A DNA stretch of 64,000 nucleotides from the NCBI RefSeq assembly GCF_001640805.2, contig NC_066833.1:4192471-4256470 (forward strand), written 5' to 3'. The position numbers and the translations under genes were made by a program. Under the pieces are notes generated by a model that was given only the letters and a program-made list of their open reading frames with translations, was not told the DNA's origin and did not search any database. Shown piece by piece: positions 59,231 to 64,000 of this stretch. Within the stretch, counting starts at the first letter, position 1. Every line of letters begins with the position of its first letter. The stretch is from Lates calcarifer. Lineage: Eukaryota > Chordata > Actinopteri > Centropomidae.

Positions 59231-59617
59231 GAGGCGGTGCTAGCACCCCCGTTGTCCACCTGTGTGTGTATCAAACTTTGCCTGCTAGCGCTGCTAACTT
59301 GACGAAGCTAGTTGCCATTAGCAGGCTGCTGCTGGCTGCTCCCTCCCCCGTCCCGCATGGTTCAGAGCTGTCTAAAAAAAATGCATTTGGCCCTTGAGCA
59401 ATCACATTTCTTAACTTGTAATGTGTGGAATGTGTTGAAAAAGTTTGGCAGTCGTTACTTTTAGCAGGACACTAACTTGTTTTGTGTGTTGGCACTGGAG
59501 TGATGGCCTCTGGTAGCATTCAACACTCAGATAATTTCGTTGTTTACACTGTCAGCCAATTCTAACACACACGCCTGCATACTCATAACTTTTTATCTTG
59601 TCCCCCCCGTTTAACAG

Positions 59618-59666
59618 CTCTGGATACGGTGGAGGGTGAACGCAGCTTGACACAAATCTCACTGAG
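59618..59666 (+). other. rif1: Probable non-coding 5' UTR exon of rif1
   Basis: A 49-base segment between a good acceptor (cgtttaacag) and donor (gtatga), lying between the CpG-rich promoter and the coding start. It has no start codon. Predicted only from splice signals. Confidence 0.45.
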
Positions 59667-59879
59667 GTATGAGCATCATCATCCATCATCCTGCTTATTG
59701 TAGTTGAATGTCACACAACTCTGCAAAGTACAAAGTAAAAAAGCTTTACTTGAGCCTTAATGATATGTCAAGACAAGATATGAAAGACGATGAGCTTAAA
59801 TATGATTTGAGAAGAAGTAAACAATTAAAAGATACAAATAAGTTAAAAGTGGATATAAAACAGGAGAAAAAGTCCAAAA

Positions 59880-60180
59880 TTATTTATATAATATATAATT
59901 ATTTATATAACACAATGTCACAGATCACAAACATGTCTCAAGGGGCTTCACAATGTGTACAGTGTTATGACACCCTCTGTCCTTGGAGCGTCCTGAACCA
60001 GATAAGGCAAAACCATGCTCTGTGGGAAAAATGGAAGAAACATCAGAGCAGGGATTCCTCTACCGGGAAGGACAGACATGCAGTAGCTGTCGAATTTACA
60101 GTATGGACAGATGACAGTATCGTGGCTTGTGATAGATCCCGATATGGGAGGTGCAGCCAACAGGCCAGAGCCACACAGGA
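59880..60180 (-). repeat. Teleost interspersed repeat in rif1 5' intron
   Basis: The segment with cttcacaatgtgtacag, gacaccctctgtccttgg, gataaggcaaaac and caggacagac-like text matches, from memory, a very common teleost repeat whose other strand ends in a TATAAATAAA-like tail. It creates a 196-codon open frame at 59708-60298 that I do not regard as a gene. Family name uncertain. Confidence 0.6.
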
Positions 60181-60575
60181 GACAGAGATTAGTACAAAGT
60201 TGCACACAAGAGAGGGACAAAAAAGAGGAGGGCGAACAACTGCAATGAGGCGCCAACAGCCAGGAGAGGACAGAGACGAACTTAATTTGATAAAGTAGCA
60301 AACAGAAAACCTTGATTTTAAACAAACTGAGACCTTTTTGCATCTTCAAGTCTTCAAACACTGTCACCTTTACTAAAACTGTGACTAGTGATTATTCATT
60401 AACTAATATCTTTTTTTTTTTTTCATTTAATCAGTTAAGATTAAATACCATTAAACAGTGACCAGAGCTCATCAGTGTGTTGCTTAAGGACACATGTAGA
60501 CAGGAGGAGCTTGGGATGAAACCGCCATCCTTACTCGCTCTTACTTTTCTGTGTCTCCCCTTGTTTTTTTTAAAG

Positions 60576-60709
60576 GCCTTGAGGTGAGTAATTATGATGG
60601 CGACGGCAGAGCCTCCAAGCAGCTCCAGCTTCCTCCCTCTGCTGGAGTCTCTGGAGGACAGTGCCGCTGGACAGTCCGAGCAGACAGACGCCTACCTCAC
60701 CATCGCCAA
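60576..60709 (+). CDS. rif1: rif1 first coding exon with tandem start codons
   Basis: Follows acceptor tttttttaaag; 18 untranslated bases precede ATG at 60594, with a second ATG at 60597. Reads MMATAEPPSSSSFLPLLESL, then QTDAYLTIA, leaving AA of a split Asn codon. Donor gtaaga. Confidence 0.88.
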
Positions 60710-63700
60710 GTAAGATGCTAGCTCTGGGTCTTCCACTGTCCTCTGGATATATCAACAGAATGTGGTTAGGATTGAGAAGAAATTCCTTTTCTTTTTCCTT
60801 TGCAGTCGGCTCAGCGGTGAGGAAGGCCGCCAGTTTCTTCCTGCAGTTGAAAAGCACTTTTCTCGTTTGGGTAAAGCCATCTTGGTGAGTCTTTTCCCCA
60901 TCACTAACATACGGAGCCAGAGGAACTTCTCAACTTCCGATTTGATTGTTAAAATGTTGATATCTATGCCATAATATTTTTATGTCATGTCTTTTCCAGG
61001 CTCATATAACCAGTCCGAATGCAGAGCTGAGCCAGGCTGCCCTGCAAGCTTTAGGGTTTTGTGTGTACCACTCTCATGTCGTCTCTGGAGTGCCTGGTAC
61101 ATACATATTTCTTACATCTTCATTATGTGACTTGGTGGGATTACATTTCATGGGCATGAAATTACTGCTGATGACAACACTCTTCTGTTTGTTTTCCAGA
61201 AACTTTTGCAGCAGAAATAATATCAGCACTTTGCTCTCTGGTGGTAAAGTCAACGGATAAGAACACATGCACCAGAGCATTATGGGTCATCTCCAAGCAG
61301 AGCTTTCCTTCAGATGTAGTTGGCAAAAAAGTGAGCATCAGCAGAGATTTAAATCCAGGGATATATGTGTGTGAGAGGTGTCACACGACTGGTGTGTTGA
61401 TCCGTGTTACTCCTTCTGAACAGGTGCCGTCTATACTGGGAACTCTGGAGAGTGTGTGGAGCAGAGGAGGACATCCAGTCTGTAGTGATGGAGCATGAAG
61501 CCTTGAACGTTGTCATCAGGTAAGAAAGATCAGTTCATATTAATGCTCTTTAAGATTATAGCAGTACTGATAATGTACAACAGGAGTCACATCCTCCTTG
61601 AATTTGATAAACTTCATTTGGAGATGTGTTATGTGTTATTTTGCAGACCAAGCTGTTAATATAACGGCTCTTGACAAAGAAATGGGGAAAATAAAGGCTC
61701 AGTCTGTAGTTTTTGACTCAGGAATGTTAATATTAAGATCATTATGATGATTAAATATGACTTTTAACAGTGTTCAACATTGTTCATTTAGACAAACAAG
61801 GACTGTTGTTCTGTCCTTTAATCAGAATCAGAATCCTTCATTTAAACAGTTTTATACATTGCTCAGCCAAAAATATTATTGTTCAGTATTTAGTAAGATT
61901 TAGTCACTGTGAGCTTGTGATGGCAACCTGCTGAAAAGTAGGTATGGACCACATTGTGGTGCTGTAGGCCTCGTGTTTGACCATTTGAATCATCCTTTTA
62001 AAACTCTCTGTGGTAACTGCCTGAAGCAGGAAAATGTCTCTTACAAGGTGGAAAGTTCTTTTTTTCTTTATGATGATTTGAGACTTTCTCATCAGTCTCT
62101 TTTAAGCTGAGATCCCGCTGTATTGCCGTTAAGAAGACCCCTCATTGTGCTGCCTTTGCTTGTCCACAGCAAAATATGGCCCAGTGTGTGTTTTAGATAG
62201 CACGCCGGTGTTTTGTAATCAAAGATGTGACGTGTTGTGTGAAGGCCAATTTATTCTTCTGCACTTACTTGACACTGTAAACGAACTGTCACTAACATTA
62301 GCTCAGCTTCTTTTAAGGGGTTCAGTTTGTTTTTAGGTTAGAATTCTTTCGCTGTTCATAATTCGTGAGGTTTTTACTGGGAGCCGATTTGTCCCCAGAG
62401 GTCTCCTTGTCTCTAAAACAAACAGACCTGATAATGAAAACCAGTAAAAACACAGAATAAAGCAGTTTCACAATAAAAATGTGTTTCTCTGTGACACTCA
62501 CTCACTGTGAGAGGGGCTCTGTTTGCTCTGTTTGTTTCTCTGATAACTTAAGATCCAATCATCGAAAAATCCTTCATCCGATTAAAGGTTATAAAGTCAT
62601 ATAAGTGACAATGATAAGACTGCTTATTGAAAACTCTGCGTGTTGAAACAACATATGATTTACTTTTGTAATTTCATCATATAGTGCAGTGATAGTGATT
62701 GTGAGTCGGTTCTGATTTCTCTGATCTTTTAAAGGATGCTGGAGCAGGTGCCAGCACAGATGGGCGACGGAGCAGTGCGGTGGGCGAAGCTAGTCATTCC
62801 CCTGGTGGTCCACTCTGCGCCCAAGGTCCGTCTACGAGCAGCAGCGGCCATGGAGTTGGGCATGCCTCTGTTGCTGGAAAAACAGATGGAGGTGGCTGCT
62901 ATCATCGAACCAATGATGTCCACGGTTAGTTCCTGAGTCAGAAACTGAAAATGAGCACTGAAATGATCTGCCAAGAAGGGAAGGAATTGAGGAATGTGAG
63001 AAACTCTGTTGACATACATACTGTTTGTCTTCACAGAAACTGATCCCAGAGCTGCAGAAGCTTTTCATGTCCAAGAATGAAACCAACGTCCTGAAGCTCT
63101 GGCCCTTATTTGTGAAACTGCTAGGGAAGGTAAAGTGTATATATACTCTCTGTCTCCACATTCAACCCCTGAAATGTCCATAGATAAATGTATGGCTGAA
63201 TGTGTCATACACAGAAGAACAGGCCTTTTCTCCACAGATCACCACAAACTTCAAAACTTTCTTTATTTAGATTTAGCTGCTGTCTATATTTGGAGAACTG
63301 ATTGAACTTTTAAGAGTTAAACACATACAGGCAGACGACTAATTAAAGGAAAAACCCAGTTTGATGCTTATCAACACACCTTATGTTGGGTTTTACTCTC
63401 ACTTCATTCAGCACTCCACACACCTGGAGTTCAGTACACATAAAGAATTTATGAGTAGGAGCACTGAAGATGGATTCATTATTAAAAGGTTCTAATTAAT
63501 TTGTGGGAAATCTTAAGTCCAGATGTGTTCTCTCTGCAACTAACTGTATTATTGGTTATGAAAATAGTTGTTAAATTAATTGATTCTGTTTTTTGCACAA
63601 AAAAATGCCAGAAAATTTAGTGTGAAAAATGTGTGAAGCCTTCAAATTTGAAGGATGCCTAAGAGGACAACTAAGAAAACCAGCAGATATTCACCATTTT

Positions 63701-64000
63701 AAAAGGTGGTGCAATGAATTCTCTGAATTTTTGCTTAGTTAGCAAAAAGTGTGGCAGTTCATTTGTCAGTTTTTTAATCAATTGGTCAACTAATTGTCTC
63801 AGAGCTAGTTGAGAGCAGATTCTTATTCCATCCACTATGTGGAGAAGTTTACTGAAAGGCATGACCAAGACCTGTAATTTAGCTGGACTGAAATTTCTCA
63901 GATGTTCAGTTCAGTGTTCAGTTGGTCACATCAGACTGATCAAAGGGTTTTTCTTCCCCAGCTGCTGCACAGAGGAGGTCCCTTCATCAACTCTCTGCTG
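60594..64000 (+). CDS. rif1: Telomere-associated protein RIF1, N-terminal part (eight coding exons, continues beyond window)
   Basis: Coding exons 60594-60709, 60806-60884, 61000-61096, 61200-61330, 61424-61519, 62735-62924, 63037-63129 and 63962-64000 (cut by the window end). The translation follows the N terminus of vertebrate RIF1 closely: QTDAYLTIANRLSGEEG, AALQALGFCVYHS, RALWVISKQSFPSDVVGK, EALNVVIRMLEQ, AVRWAKLVIPLVVHSA, LFMSKNETNVLKLWPLFVKL. This is the start of the large HEAT-repeat array. RIF1 is a nuclear protein that recruits PP1 phosphatase to control replication timing and acts with 53BP1 in double-strand-break repair choice. Two ATGs are in tandem; the second has the better Kozak context (A at -3, G at +4). 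One coding exon (61424-61519) carries a one-base frame break, so the sequence as given does not read through. Confidence 0.93.
60806..60884 (+). CDS. rif1: rif1 coding exon 2
   Basis: 79 nt. Completes Asn, then RLSGEEGRQFLPAVEKHF to LGKAIL; phase 0 out. Acceptor cctttgcag, donor gtgagt. Confidence 0.9.
61000..61096 (+). CDS. rif1: rif1 coding exon 3
   Basis: 97 nt, AHITSPNAELSQAALQALGF, then CVYHSHVVSGVP: a HEAT helix conserved in RIF1. Acceptor cttttccag, donor gtacat. Confidence 0.92.
61200..61330 (+). CDS. rif1: rif1 coding exon 4
   Basis: 131 nt, TFAAEIISALCSLV, then KNTCTRALWVISKQSFPSDV and VGKK; phase 0 out. RALWVISKQ is a RIF1 signature. Acceptor gttttccag, donor gtgagc. Confidence 0.93.
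61424..61519 (+). CDS. rif1: rif1 coding exon 5, with apparent one-base frame break
   Basis: Bounded by ctgaacag and gtaaga. From 61424 the frame set by exon 4 reads VPSILGTLESVWSR, then reaches TGA at 61496. From about 61464 a different frame reads EDIQSVVMEHEALNVVI, which matches RIF1 and joins exon 6 in phase. The exon is 96 nt, where phases require a length of 3n+2, so it has one extra base (or two missing) in the GA-rich run at 61461-61470. Sequence error is the simplest cause; a real lesion is possible. Confidence 0.8.
61520..62734 (+). other. rif1 intron 5
   Basis: 1.2-kb intron without a recognised repeat or exon. Confidence 0.75.
62735..62924 (+). CDS. rif1: rif1 coding exon 6
   Basis: 190 nt, MLEQVPAQMGDGAVRWAKLV, then IPLVVHSAPKVRLRAAAAME and LGMPLLLEKQ to MMST; among the most conserved RIF1 HEAT segments. 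Acceptor cttttaaag, donor gttagt. Confidence 0.94.
63037..63129 (+). CDS. rif1: rif1 coding exon 7
   Basis: 93 nt, 31 residues, KLIPELQKLFMSKNETNVLK then LWPLFVKLLGK; phase 0 both ends. Acceptor cttcacag, donor gtaaag. Confidence 0.94.
63130..63961 (+). other. rif1 intron 7
   Basis: 0.83-kb intron whose second half is a GGGCTGCAACTAAC-family repeat copy (about 63535-63810). Confidence 0.75.
63535..63810 (+). repeat. GGGCTGCAACTAAC family, copy 5
   Basis: gaaaatagttgttaaattaa, aatgccagaaaattta, gtcttttt-like and caattggtcaactaattgtc in rif1 intron 7. Confidence 0.55.
63962..64000 (+). CDS. rif1: rif1 coding exon 8, cut by window end
   Basis: After acceptor ttccccag the frame reads LLHRGGPFINSLL up to the last base, matching the RIF1 segment that follows exon 7. 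Confidence 0.88.
   Translation, partial: MLHRGGPFINSLL

Noticed and set aside
59708..60298. 196-codon open frame, the longest in the window
   Set aside because: It overlaps a common teleost repeat, has a low-complexity basic composition with no domain, and lies in the rif1 5' intron. I treat it as a chance frame.

Overview
This window is vertebrate nuclear DNA, almost certainly from a ray-finned (percomorph-like) fish. Coding sequence is split into short exons with GT-AG introns, and most of the window is AT-rich non-coding DNA. The introns and spacers carry many decayed interspersed repeats that I recognise as typical of teleosts, plus GT/CA microsatellites. I see no prokaryotic-style operons, CRISPR arrays, rRNA or tRNA genes.

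Three protein-coding genes, all on the + strand, can be reconstructed exon by exon. (1) 626-36801: the 3' ten coding exons (485 residues plus stop) of an integrin beta subunit. The EGF-like stalk and cytoplasmic tail mark it as integrin beta-5 (itgb5); its 5' exons lie outside the window. (2) 51772-58021: a complete six-exon tnfaip6 (TSG-6) gene encoding 263 residues, with signal peptide, Link module and CUB domain, a TATA box and a poly(A) signal. (3) 58.9 kb to the window end: the CpG-rich promoter, non-coding 5' exon(s) and first eight coding exons of rif1, encoding the N-terminal HEAT-repeat region.

Layout: 1-36.8 kb is itgb5, dominated by a 19.9-kb intron; 36.8-37.8 kb is its 3' UTR; 37.8-51.6 kb is a repeat-rich spacer with no convincing gene; 51.7-58.15 kb is tnfaip6; 58.15-58.85 kb is a short AT-rich gap; rif1 follows. 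The genes do not form one pathway: itgb5 is a cell-matrix receptor subunit, tnfaip6 a secreted hyaluronan-binding inflammation protein, rif1 a nuclear replication-timing and DNA-repair factor. The tnfaip6-rif1 adjacency is conserved with human 2q23, whereas human ITGB5 is at 3q21.

The points most worth following up are a perfect 15-bp-arm hairpin made of two AP-1 sites in tnfaip6 intron 3; a near-consensus CTCF site with a divergent partner between itgb5 and tnfaip6; an exact E2F-type site in the rif1 promoter; a one-nucleotide frame break in rif1 coding exon 5; loss of the Asn of the membrane-distal NxxY motif in the beta-5 tail; and two inverted-repeat structures. I found no evidence of a wholly new genetic system.
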